DNA from: DASRDB01 sp035652815
GTDB lineage: Bacteria > Chloroflexota > Ktedonobacteria > Ktedonobacterales > Ktedonobacteraceae
Reading direction: 5' to 3'
Assembly (NCBI GenBank): GCA_035652815.1
Contig: DASRDB010000001.1
Location: 1-64,000 of the forward strand
DNA length: 64,000 nucleotides
Below are positions 18,206 through 26,594 of the stretch, in pieces (the first letter of the stretch is position 1; each line of letters begins with the position of its first letter). Both the position numbers and the translations under genes were made by a program. The notes beneath the pieces were generated by a model. The model was not told the origin of the DNA and made no database searches. It saw nothing but the letters and a program-made list of their open reading frames with translations.

Positions 18206-18457
18206 ATGGGTGAATCCAGACGCGCAACTCGTGGTGAAACAACTCTTCCACCAGCCGGATACGAGGTCATTCGCGTTGAGGGGAGATATTTCCCGGTGCG
18301 GCTCCATTTACAGGATCCACAAGATCCCGGTGCCAGCGCTTTCCAACGAGCGGACGGCAGCATTGTTTCGTTCGCGAAACGCACCTCGGCGATCCTGTAT
18401 CTCTACCAAAAGCAACGCGAATTGAAAATCGAAGTGGAAGAGCAGTATGGCTATTGA
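18206..18457 (+). CDS. Small protein of unknown function ahead of the orphan kinase
   Basis: An 83-residue soluble, charged protein (GYEVIRVEGRYFPVRLHL, then RTSAILYLYQKQRELKIEVEEQ) that I do not recognise. The ATG at 18206 is preceded by GGAAGC 7-8 bases upstream. Its stop lies 14 bases before the start of the histidine kinase, so the two are probably co-transcribed and it could be a small accessory to the kinase; this is inferred only from position. Confidence 0.55.
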   Translation: MGESRRATRGETTLPPAGYEVIRVEGRYFPVRLHLQDPQDPGASAFQRADGSIVSFAKRTSAILYLYQKQRELKIEVEEQYGY

Positions 18458-18471
18458 GGGGAGCGCCCATT

Positions 18472-20787
18472 GTGGCTGATGACGAGCAAGTAATCGAGCC
18501 TGTTTCTACGGCTGTAGAGGAGACTGCGCCGGGTATGGGTTTTCTAGAAAAAGTCCAGCACTGGTTTCATGTCTCCATGTTCGCGCCACAATGGGTACAG
18601 GCACGCTGGCGCACGTCCCAGGTCGGCTATGTTGCCGCGCTTGTGTTACAATTCATCGCGGTTGGTTGTATGCTGCTCTTGCGGCAACTTTTCCCGCTTT
18701 TTACTTTTTTTGGCTCATTTTCCATCCTGGCAATGCTGATTGTCGCGCTGGTATGGGGAGCAAGAGCCAGCCTGCTTTCTGCCTTGTTTGGTACAGTCCT
18801 GGTGAATTACTTTATCCTTGCTCCCGAGTTTACCTGGAAGCTGCATAATCTCCAGCAAATTGTCGAAACGGTTGTCTTCTTTCTGGTCGGCTCCGTCATC
18901 AGTCTGCTCGCCAGCCGCACAGAATTTGCCCGCGAGCAGACCGAAGCTCTCGTGATCCAGTTACAAAACGAGAAACAGGCTCTGAGCGCCACGCAGCAGG
19001 AAGCGGCCAACCGCGCCCGTGAACTGGAGACCATTCTGGAAACCATAACCGACCAGGTGCTGGTTTATGACAGCGAAGGAAAACTCCTGCTCACAAACCG
19101 GGCCACACAGCAATTTAATACCTCAACCCGGCGTCTTGATTATTACACCATACCCATAGACCAACGCCTCAGCCGCTATAGCATGCGCAATGCGCAAGAT
19201 GAGGAACTTTCGCTTGAGCAGTTCCCTGTCACGCGCATTTTACACGGAGAAATATTGGATAGCAGCAACGCCGAAGATATTAAAGTTCTCTATCCTGATG
19301 GCCGCGAGGCTCTTTTGAATGTGACAGGCTCGCCGATACGCGACGAGCAGAGCAATCTTCTTGGAGCAGTTGTCATCTGTCGCGATGTCACGGAACGCCG
19401 TCTCCTGGAACAGCGTACTCACAAGGCATTACAGGCCTTGCTCGAAATGGCACATGTGATGGTGCAGTCGAATGACGAGCATACTGTCTCTGTATCTGAA
19501 GATAGTCAGGACGACCTTGATACCAACAAGCTCAGACCTGCTTCCATGCGTACAGTTGCCGGGCGACTGGCCGAACTCACTCGCGATGTCCTGGGCTGCC
19601 GCCGCCTCAGCCTTCAAATGATAGACCCACAGACTGGTGTGCTTCGTCCGCTGGCTGTCGTCGGCCTCTCAGCAGCGCAAGAACAACAATGGTGGATGGA
19701 GCAAGAAGCAAACTCCACACCGCTTGTCGATGGTCCAGTTCCCTCTGTCGTCGCTCGCCTGCGCGCCAATGAAATACAATGTCTCGATATGACACGCCCG
19801 CCTTTCGACCAGCAGCCCAACCCGTTCGGCATACGCACAATGCTACTCGCGCCTATGTGCATCAATAACCAACTGATGGGTTTACTCTCACTCGACTACA
19901 GCGGAGAAAACCATACCTTCACAGAAGAAGAACGCGCTCTGGCAGCAGCCGTTGCCCAACTCGTGGCCCTGGTAATCGAGCGCGAGCGCCTGATGCTGGA
20001 ACGAGCAGAGGCACAGGCGCGCGAATTTGCCCTTTTCGAGGCCAACGCCCGCATGAGTGACTTCCTGGGCATTGCCAGCCACGAACTGAAAACACCCATC
20101 ACCACTATCAAGGGCAGCGTCCAACTCCTGGAAAGCCGCTTCAAAAAGCGGCAGCTCAACTACGACGACAAACGCGCGCTTGCCGATATCGAGGGCCTTT
20201 TTAAACGCGCCAACACGCAGATCAACCGCCTCACGCGGCTTGTCAACGATCTTGTTGACGTATCGCGCATCCAATCAAACAAGTTAGAATTACAAATGGA
20301 GCCTTGTAATCTGGCTGCCATTGTCCAGGATATCGTTCACGAACAGCAGCAGTTAAACCCTTCGCGAACCCTTCGCCTGGAACTGGAAACGGCGGCTGAT
20401 TTGCCGGTGTATGCCAATGCCGACCGCATTGGGCAGGTTCTCACCAATTACCTTTCTAACGCGCTCAAATATTCAGCACCGGAAAAGTCCGTTGAAGTGA
20501 GCGTACACCGGGAAGATTCGTCAGTGCGAGTCTCTGTAACAGATCAAGGGCCGGGACTTTCCCAAAACCAGCAGGTACACCTGTGGGAGCGTTTTTACCG
20601 TGTCGAGGGCATCACTGTGCAAAGCGGCTCCGGCGTTGGTCTGGGACTCGGCCTCTACATCTGCCGCACCATTATCGAGCGACACGGGGGCCAGGTCGGC
20701 GTAGATAGCGTTCAGGGCCAGGGATCAACCTTCTGGTTTACCTTGCCGCTTTCATCCCGACCATTCAGCGAATCAGGCGGCGCTTGA
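18472..20787 (+). CDS. DUF4118 (KdpD-like membrane) sensor histidine kinase, orphan
   Basis: About 771 residues. Four closely spaced membrane helices around 60-150 match the DUF4118 membrane unit of KdpD-type kinases, without the KdpD N-terminal domains. Then a PAS domain (about 185-310), a GAF domain (about 345-510), HisKA with phosphoacceptor His about 537 (SHELKTPITT) and HATPase with NYLSNALKYS, DQGPGLS and GVGLGLGLY. The GTG at 18472 is favoured by GAGGGGA 8 bases upstream; a TTG at 18454 overlaps the previous stop. No response regulator is adjacent. The 3' end overlaps the convergent membrane gene by 76 bases. Confidence 0.87.
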   Translation: MADDEQVIEPVSTAVEETAPGMGFLEKVQHWFHVSMFAPQWVQARWRTSQVGYVAALVLQFIAVGCMLLLRQLFPLFTFFGSFSILAMLIVALVWGARASLLSALFGTVLVNYFILAPEFTWKLHNLQQIVETVVFFLVGSVISLLASRTEFAREQTEALVIQLQNEKQALSATQQEAANRARELETILETITDQVLVYDSEGKLLLTNRATQQFNTSTRRLDYYTIPIDQRLSRYSMRNAQDEELSLEQFPVTRILHGEILDSSNAEDIKVLYPDGREALLNVTGSPIRDEQSNLLGAVVICRDVTERRLLEQRTHKALQALLEMAHVMVQSNDEHTVSVSEDSQDDLDTNKLRPASMRTVAGRLAELTRDVLGCRRLSLQMIDPQTGVLRPLAVVGLSAAQEQQWWMEQEANSTPLVDGPVPSVVARLRANEIQCLDMTRPPFDQQPNPFGIRTMLLAPMCINNQLMGLLSLDYSGENHTFTEEERALAAAVAQLVALVIERERLMLERAEAQAREFALFEANARMSDFLGIASHELKTPITTIKGSVQLLESRFKKRQLNYDDKRALADIEGLFKRANTQINRLTRLVNDLVDVSRIQSNKLELQMEPCNLAAIVQDIVHEQQQLNPSRTLRLELETAADLPVYANADRIGQVLTNYLSNALKYSAPEKSVEVSVHREDSSVRVSVTDQGPGLSQNQQVHLWERFYRVEGITVQSGSGVGLGLGLYICRTIIERHGGQVGVDSVQGQGSTFWFTLPLSSRPFSESGGA

Positions 20788-21161
20788 TCGTCCGGCGGCT
20801 GTGAATCCTGCCCCAGATAGTAACTGATAATCAGCGCCACGCCAACACCAAGCGGGATCAGTCCTGGCAGCAACCAGGGGCCGACGTGAAGCGGCGTCGA
20901 GGTAAACGTAGGCGGCAGCATATATCCCAGCGGATACAGCCCAATCGTCAACGCCAGCCCAACCATCGCCACAATCAAGCCCGCTCGCAGTAGTCCCGCT
21001 CCCTTACGCCTCTGTTGGCGCAGGCGATTAGGGTCGAAGCCCCGCGCAATCAACGCCATGCGCTCTCGATGATCGATATAGCGCAGCAGCACGATAAAGC
21101 CGAGAAAAATTGCCAGCGCAATCAGCCAGCCAAGCAAAGCGGCAAGCACAACTGAAGACAT
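20712..21161 (-). CDS. Small three-helix membrane protein, unknown function
   Basis: A 149-residue protein with hydrophobic segments at about 5-26, 60-80 and 92-115 and a basic cytoplasmic loop (DHRERMALIARGFDPNRLRQQRRK) between the first two, a pattern common in small DUF6249-like membrane proteins beside ECF sigma factors. The C-terminal tail is acidic and proline-rich. It diverges from the sigma factor gene, and its last 76 bases overlap the convergent histidine kinase gene. The role is unknown; a link to the neighbouring ECF system is plausible but unproven. Confidence 0.65.
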   Translation of the reverse strand: MSSVVLAALLGWLIALAIFLGFIVLLRYIDHRERMALIARGFDPNRLRQQRRKGAGLLRAGLIVAMVGLALTIGLYPLGYMLPPTFTSTPLHVGPWLLPGLIPLGVGVALIISYYLGQDSQPPDDQAPPDSLNGRDESGKVNQKVDPWP

Positions 21162-21294
21162 TTCTTTTTCCGTATTACGAAGATACCCTTTTTTCCGTAT
21201 TACTAGCAGGCATTTCTATGATATGATACAAGAAAGCGGGGAGTTGTTTCATGTTACGAAACTTTTCCCGCGTAGTTATACTCTAAAGGTACAT

Positions 21295-21933
21295 ATGAGA
21301 GAGCAGTTCTTGCCATCATCGCTGGGTATATCCCTGCCAAACGCGGTCTCCTCACTTATCGAGCAGGACGACCTGCAACTGGTTGCCGCCAGCAAGCAGG
21401 GCGACCAGGACGCCTTTGCCTTGCTTGTGCAGCGTTACCAGCGCCGCATCTTCAACCTTGTTTATCGTATGGTGCAGCAATATGAGGAAGCGACCGAGAT
21501 CACCCAGGAGGCTTTTCTCGCCGCCTGGCAGGGATTGCCCACCTTTCGCGGCGAGGCCCGCTTCGCCACCTGGCTCTATCGCATTGCCTACAACTGCGCC
21601 CTGCGCCAGCTTGAAGTACGCAAACGGGACAAAGCCCTGCAAACGGCGCTTCAGGCTGAACACGCCCTGGAAGACGAGCAGAGCGAGGCCGAGATGCAGC
21701 TTGCTGCGCGAGACCGCCAGGAGCTTGTCCAGGAACAGCTCTCTCACTTACCGGCAAAATATCGTATCGTTCTCATTCTCCGTCATTTACAGGACATGAC
21801 CTACGAAGAAATGGCTGAGATTTTGACCATGCCTGTTGGCACCATTAAAACACATTTATTTCGCGCCCGCAATTTGCTTAAAGCGCGCCTGCAGGCTTAC
21901 GGTACGGCACAGAAATCGAGAGGCCAGTCATGA
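21295..21933 (+). CDS. ECF RNA polymerase sigma factor
   Basis: A 212-residue group IV sigma factor. Region 2 spans about 30-95 (FALLVQRYQRRIFNLVYRM, EITQEAFLAAWQ) and region 4 about 140-200 (LPAKYRIVLILRHLQDMTYEEMAE, then VGTIKTHLFRAR, the helix-turn-helix). I chose the ATG at 21295, which has AAAGGT 5 bases upstream; the track-length version from 21223 would add 24 unconserved residues. It overlaps the anti-sigma gene by 4 bases (ATGA), so translation is coupled. The signal sensed is unknown. Confidence 0.9.
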   Translation: MREQFLPSSLGISLPNAVSSLIEQDDLQLVAASKQGDQDAFALLVQRYQRRIFNLVYRMVQQYEEATEITQEAFLAAWQGLPTFRGEARFATWLYRIAYNCALRQLEVRKRDKALQTALQAEHALEDEQSEAEMQLAARDRQELVQEQLSHLPAKYRIVLILRHLQDMTYEEMAEILTMPVGTIKTHLFRARNLLKARLQAYGTAQKSRGQS

Positions 21934-22493
21934 ACTGTAATAAGGCAGAGCGCTACATTCAACTTTACCTGGATAATCGTCTTTCCCTCGAACACACTCG
22001 CGCCCTGGAAACCCATATTGCTCGCTGTACCTCCTGCCGCGCACAATTGACGCTCTTAGAAAACACTATCGAACAGTTTCAGGAGCGCAAGCTGATTGCC
22101 GAACCGCCGGACCTGCACCAGCGCATCATGCAGCGAGTCTCGGCGACTCCTCAAAAGGTTGCCAAACCGACGGCGCGCCGCTTCTCGCCCTGGCGGCCTT
22201 CGCTGGCCGAAATCCTGGCCGCCATCCTGCTCGCTACCGTCGCCACGCTTGGCTCCATTCTACAACAGCCATCCCTGCGCGCCCTGCTGCCCATTGCGAA
22301 TGGACACGATCCCCTCTCCCATCTCTTCAATAACCTCTTGCATATGCTCACCTCGCTGGACAGCAATACCATCATCCTTGCTATCTGGATTATTGGCACC
22401 ATCCTGGGTGTGTGCATCACCCTCGCCTTAGTTGGTACTGATATCCGCTCGCGCTGGCTCAAAAACATGATGGATAGATTGCCAGTGCGGTAA
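21930..22493 (+). CDS. Zinc-finger anti-sigma factor, membrane-anchored
   Basis: A 187-residue protein with an N-terminal anti-sigma zinc finger: H29-x3-C33-x2-C36 in the ZAS pattern HIARCTSC. Two hydrophobic segments (about 90-112 and 148-172) would place it in the membrane with the zinc finger in the cytoplasm holding the sigma factor. The start overlaps the sigma stop as ATGA. This is the usual ECF sigma/anti-sigma layout in which an envelope signal frees the sigma factor. Confidence 0.87.
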   Translation: MNCNKAERYIQLYLDNRLSLEHTRALETHIARCTSCRAQLTLLENTIEQFQERKLIAEPPDLHQRIMQRVSATPQKVAKPTARRFSPWRPSLAEILAAILLATVATLGSILQQPSLRALLPIANGHDPLSHLFNNLLHMLTSLDSNTIILAIWIIGTILGVCITLALVGTDIRSRWLKNMMDRLPVR

Positions 22494-22573
22494 AAGTCCT
22501 TTGAACAGCAAATAGGAGAGACAGTTCCACAACCAGGGACAACGACTACCGATCTCTCTCTGCTAAAAAGACC

Positions 22574-23956
22574 TTATTCTATAACACGCGCCAGCCGCTT
22601 GCCCTGTCCAAAGCTGAAAAGCATTCCTTTTTTTAAGGGAATTGCTGACCCTTTCCTTATGGGGCTACTTCCACCACCCACGATTGACCAGGGTACATCC
22701 ATCAAATTCAATAATTTGTAGACCCCTTCTCTGCTATCCCAGGCTACCTGACCAATAATTGGGGTATTACGCCGCGAAAATGGAGGATATCTTCCCGGTT
22801 CAGTCACATCGGCGAAGAGCGGCAAACCATGATAGAGTACCATTGAACGGATCAGCACATACATTCCTTTTGCTCGCTCTTCCATGAGATCAAGCACAAC
22901 CGGAAAGGGCGGTCGCGCGCCTGCGCCGCAAAATGGGCAGGTACGCCGGGGTGGCGGCTGCAACCAGTATTGATAAAAGAATGACTGGCGGCAATTTGCG
23001 CAGCTAATCAGAACATCATAAGCTTCAGCAAGCGCTCGCTCCCATTCTACAGCTTGCGGGCGCTTCTGAGGTTCATGTAATGCAGTTATGAGAGCTTGCT
23101 TTGTCAAATCCTGCAATTTAGGAGTAAGAGAGGTATAGGAAAGCAGCCCGTTGCGGAATAGCGGTGTCCCTATTCTTGGAATCCAATTGCTACGATCAGC
23201 GGGGTTTTCGCTAAAACAGGCAAATTGGCCATACCCCAATTCATCATCATGCATTTGATCATCAGGATCATAGCATTTCTGCGTGAGCATGACGTTGCGC
23301 AAAAGTAATGTCCATAACACCAGGACTGCCAGGCTATAGCGATCCGTCAACTCATTCGGTTTGCTTTTGCGCATTAACACTTCCGGCGCAATAAATCCTG
23401 GCATCCCCTTGACCTGTGGCGCGAGAAAGCCTTTCACGATGAGTCCATCCAGATCAATCAGCACCACTTCACCTGTGGTAGATCGGGCCAAAAAATTTTT
23501 TAAATGAACATCACCATGCGCCATTCCTTTTCCATGCACAGCGCGCACCGCAGCGGCCGTACCGCGCGCCATTTTCAGGTATTCAAGCCAGCTACGTCCC
23601 TGTTGAAACTGATTAATAGCATCTCTGGGACTGTAAATAAGCTTATAGAGTGGTGTATAGGTAGTAGGAATGCGGCGAGTCACCACACCCGTCTTCGACT
23701 GCCCGTTGACCGAATCTACAATGCCAAGCGGCCAGGCTAAAAATTGCTCATCTTCACCAAGATTCTTTCCTAGCTCCAATATCTTTTGTAGCATGCCTTG
23801 TTTATCTGCTGATGCCGCGTGATAAATTTTTACGGCATACTGCCCATCGAGCGTATAATAAACACTTCCCTCACCGCCCCTGTGTGTCGCCTGATCCGCT
23901 ATCATCAACTGGTTCGGTAGATTCCTGCTCCCCGGCAGTAGATTGACGGTCGTCAT
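22574..23956 (-). CDS. Protein kinase with C-terminal zinc ribbon (TerY-P triad kinase)
   Basis: A 460-residue Ser/Thr-kinase-fold protein. Visible motifs: glycine loop GGEG 27-30, ATP lysine K43 (AVKIY), catalytic loop H147-G-D149 through N154, metal site DLDG 168-171 (in place of DFG), and APEV near 190. A zinc ribbon follows with Cys pairs C319/C322 and C340/C343, then about 110 residues of unassigned beta-rich sequence. It is the last gene of a five-gene operon with a PP2C phosphatase and a TerY-like VWA protein, the arrangement called the TerY-P triad in comparative genomics of tellurium-resistance-type systems. The ATG at 23956 overlaps the phosphatase 3' end by about 86 bases; a start at 23905 is possible. 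Confidence 0.85.
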   Translation of the reverse strand: MTTVNLLPGSRNLPNQLMIADQATHRGGEGSVYYTLDGQYAVKIYHAASADKQGMLQKILELGKNLGEDEQFLAWPLGIVDSVNGQSKTGVVTRRIPTTYTPLYKLIYSPRDAINQFQQGRSWLEYLKMARGTAAAVRAVHGKGMAHGDVHLKNFLARSTTGEVVLIDLDGLIVKGFLAPQVKGMPGFIAPEVLMRKSKPNELTDRYSLAVLVLWTLLLRNVMLTQKCYDPDDQMHDDELGYGQFACFSENPADRSNWIPRIGTPLFRNGLLSYTSLTPKLQDLTKQALITALHEPQKRPQAVEWERALAEAYDVLISCANCRQSFFYQYWLQPPPRRTCPFCGAGARPPFPVVLDLMEERAKGMYVLIRSMVLYHGLPLFADVTEPGRYPPFSRRNTPIIGQVAWDSREGVYKLLNLMDVPWSIVGGGSSPIRKGSAIPLKKGMLFSFGQGKRLARVIE

Positions 23957-25109
23957 CACTTCTCTCTCTTTGCATAACTACAACTAATGTTCGATCATCC
24001 CAACTCCCCTTCACCTGATAGGTAGATAACCAGTTCAGCATGCCAGCCGCTGCTATATCCGGGCTTGAAGCGCCTTGCAGGTGCGCATTGACCGCCTGCG
24101 ACCAGGGTTCTACCGACTGCGGAGAATACAATAAATCTCCTGAAAGGCCATCGGACATAACATAGAATGCAATGAATGGATTGGATTCAGGGGGTTCAAT
24201 AACATTGATGGACAGATGTTTATCAAAGTTCGCATGATTGATGGTATAAGTAGATTGAGGATCACCCGCCTCGGGCGCATGCACTAATTCCTGTACTTTG
24301 CCTTGAGCCGTCATGCCCAGTACCGCCCCATCCCCAATTTGCCCAACTGCCACATAGCCGGTGTCTACGTTTAGTAAGAGCAAAAGCGCTGTACAGCTCA
24401 AATCTGCCAGTTCCAGTTCCAGGCTGTTTGCATGCACATGCAAGCCAAGATGCGTATTTTTGAATGCATAACGCATGATATTCACCAGATTTGGCTCAGC
24501 CTCGACATCTTTCGTATCCTCGTCATCATTCCCATCTGCTTGATCTGCTATCCCTGCTAAAGGATCTTTAAATTGCAAAGGTTGAGTAGTTTTTTGCGCC
24601 TCTTTTTTATCAGAAACAGGCAACCAGCCAATAGAACCAAACTGGCAACGTTGCTGCCCGGAAGAAGGCCCATCCGCGAGATCAGCCTGTCTATGCACCG
24701 GGAACTGCACATCCAGCTTTCCTACTGTAGAAATGGGTGTCCAGGATTGAGGATCGAATTTCTCGGCTGATGGTGGAGCGGGGGCAGCTCCATTTTTCTC
24801 TGCCTTCGCCGGTGAAACAAGCTTGCGTAGCACCAGAGATGTAAGGGACTCAACAACATAGGTTGCGCCATAACGAGAAAGAGGTCGCGTTCCCACCCCA
24901 TCTGCTACTGCTACCGTTAACCAGGGACCCACTGAACGGATAACGAATGCATCATCACGCGGCTTTCGCTGGGCTAAATGTATTTGACCAATTGCGCTGG
25001 CTCCAACAATAAGATACGGGTCAGCTTCGGCATACGCCAGTGTCCAGGCGGGATGTGTATCTCCAGCCGAGCCTAAACCGCGATCGCCAATGACAAAACC
25101 TTTCAGCAT
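23871..25109 (-). CDS. PP2C-family protein phosphatase (TerY-P triad)
   Basis: A 412-residue PPM/PP2C-type phosphatase. Metal-binding signatures include the early RDDAF region (D52-D53), AVADGVG (D70-G71), MSDGLSGDL in the middle-late region and WDDRTLVVV near residue 380. An insertion of about 110 residues (about 105-215) that is acidic and low-complexity (NDDEDTKDVEAE) interrupts the fold. The ATG at 25109 is chosen for AAGGAG 7 bases upstream; a longer frame reaches 25172. The C-terminal tail is Ser/Glu/Asp-rich. It should reverse the partner kinase's phosphorylation, with the VWA protein as a likely substrate or scaffold. Confidence 0.82.
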   Translation of the reverse strand: MLKGFVIGDRGLGSAGDTHPAWTLAYAEADPYLIVGASAIGQIHLAQRKPRDDAFVIRSVGPWLTVAVADGVGTRPLSRYGATYVVESLTSLVLRKLVSPAKAEKNGAAPAPPSAEKFDPQSWTPISTVGKLDVQFPVHRQADLADGPSSGQQRCQFGSIGWLPVSDKKEAQKTTQPLQFKDPLAGIADQADGNDDEDTKDVEAEPNLVNIMRYAFKNTHLGLHVHANSLELELADLSCTALLLLLNVDTGYVAVGQIGDGAVLGMTAQGKVQELVHAPEAGDPQSTYTINHANFDKHLSINVIEPPESNPFIAFYVMSDGLSGDLLYSPQSVEPWSQAVNAHLQGASSPDIAAAGMLNWLSTYQVKGSWDDRTLVVVMQRERSDDDRQSTAGEQESTEPVDDSGSGDTQGR

Positions 25110-25224
25110 CGTAGCACTCCTTAATGCATTTCCACTTGACCTCTTCTGGTTTGAGCCGTATACTTCCTTCACTGGAAGCGCCGGGCGTTCCCTCTCTTAC
25201 TCGACCCGCTTGAGGATACTGCAA

Positions 25225-25953
25225 TTAAGGAATGCGTATGAGATCTGTACCAGCCATATCCGCAAAGGGATCATCCGGGTTTCCACCAGGAGCAAGTGAA
25301 CTTGCGATGCTTTGGGAAAGATATTGAAATAAGGCAACAAAAGCCGCCGAGTCAGTACCCATGCGGAATGCCGTACCTGTACTGATATTTTTGAGCGTGG
25401 TGTCATCAACGTAAGGTCCGCAACCTACAGCTACAATGGTACTCGGCTTGATCTGGCCCTTCGGGCGATTTATGACCGCATCACGCTGCGCCTGCCACAG
25501 CCGGTCTGTCACATTACCATTTTCATCAGTCGGCAAACCATCAGTCAATACGAAGACAGCAGGCTTCCAATCTCCCTTCTGCCCACCTTTTACCGCTTTG
25601 ACAACATCGGGTTCACGATTCATCGATTCAAACAGCACTTTAAATGCCAGATCAAGGCGCGTTACGCCTGAAGCCACCAATACCGGCGGTTGAAAACTCG
25701 TAATAGGCACAAGTTTCCCATTTACCAGTTGGGCATCATTAGCAAATGTGATCACGCCCACTTTTACAATATCGCGCGCGAATGGATCATTAGCAACTTC
25801 TCGTTGGAATAGCTCCAGCCCCTCGCGCACAGATTCAATAGGCGCTCCGTCCATACTTCCCGAGGTATCAAGCAGCAAATAGACCGGTAAATTGCGCTCT
25901 CCGCCAGGAGCCTGCACATCTGCCCACATGGGAACATTGCTCTGTTGAGACAT
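25225..25953 (-). CDS. TerY-like von Willebrand factor A domain protein
   Basis: A 242-residue single-domain VWA protein. The MIDAS metal site is intact: D29-T-S-G-S33, a Thr in the SGVTRLDLAF region, and the Asp in LTDGLPTDENG. No signal peptide or transmembrane segment is present, so it is cytoplasmic like TerY. TerY-type proteins are thought to organise phosphorylation-dependent complexes in chemical or phage stress responses. The upstream gene encodes a YbjN-like protein and the next gene a PP2C phosphatase (115 bases away). Confidence 0.87.
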   Translation of the reverse strand: MSQQSNVPMWADVQAPGGERNLPVYLLLDTSGSMDGAPIESVREGLELFQREVANDPFARDIVKVGVITFANDAQLVNGKLVPITSFQPPVLVASGVTRLDLAFKVLFESMNREPDVVKAVKGGQKGDWKPAVFVLTDGLPTDENGNVTDRLWQAQRDAVINRPKGQIKPSTIVAVGCGPYVDDTTLKNISTGTAFRMGTDSAAFVALFQYLSQSIASSLAPGGNPDDPFADMAGTDLIRIP

Positions 25954-26042
25954 GGCTTCTCACTGCCTTTCTCTATCTAAAACACAGAAGAGAGTTCAGC
26001 AAGCGAATCCCCATCCGCTTGCTGAAAACGTTCTTGAGGAGA

Positions 26043-26489
26043 CTAAAAACCCTGCTCCTGGTGAGCCCATTTCCAAAATGTGATCCCACTGCTTAAAATC
26101 ATCATCGAGAAGTCGTCCACCAACTCCTGGTGAATGCCCTTTTCAAAGTCCGCCTGCCATTCAAGCACAATCGTACCGTAGGTATCAGCAGGGTCGCGCA
26201 CACTCAAATAGGCCTTAGGCCAGAAACGCTCTTTGTTCCATGTATTACACATCATCACAGCGCGTCCCCAATCGTTCTTAGGCACACGCTTATCAGAGGT
26301 GATCAATATACGATAGATGTCTGGAAAGCGGGCGCTAATCATCAGATAGTTTTTAATGGAGCATCCCGTATCATCACTATAGGGCAATTCCAGCACAAAA
26401 TCGCCGTCGCTGTCCCTTAAAAAATGCAGGTTTTCTGTTCGCAAAAACCGTTCGATCATACTGCGATCGAATTTCTGCACATATGCCAT
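26043..26489 (-). CDS. YbjN-like protein in the TerY operon
   Basis: A 148-residue soluble protein resembling the YbjN/type III chaperone-like fold: an N-terminal helix (FDRSMIERFLRTENL), a beta-rich core with the typical ISARFPDIYRILITSDKRVP, a CNTWNKERFWPKAYL segment and a helical end (ELVDDFSMMILSSGITFWKW). YbjN proteins are chaperone-like regulators of stress and motility in enterobacteria. It is 89 bases upstream of the VWA gene and in the same direction, so probably part of the same operon; a role as adaptor is inference. Confidence 0.7.
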   Translation of the reverse strand: MAYVQKFDRSMIERFLRTENLHFLRDSDGDFVLELPYSDDTGCSIKNYLMISARFPDIYRILITSDKRVPKNDWGRAVMMCNTWNKERFWPKAYLSVRDPADTYGTIVLEWQADFEKGIHQELVDDFSMMILSSGITFWKWAHQEQGF

Positions 26490-26594
26490 AGCGATTCCCT
26501 TCTTTCTTACTTACCTGAAATGAGTTACACGATAACAACGAGGTCTACTTCGAAGCACTACTGGGCAGGCCCCCTTTCTTTCGCTCTATGACAC

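Noticed and set aside
21258..21286. ECF-type autoregulatory promoter (GAAACT with TCTAA)
   Set aside because: The candidate -10 overlaps the ribosome site of the preferred start at 21295, which would leave no leader.
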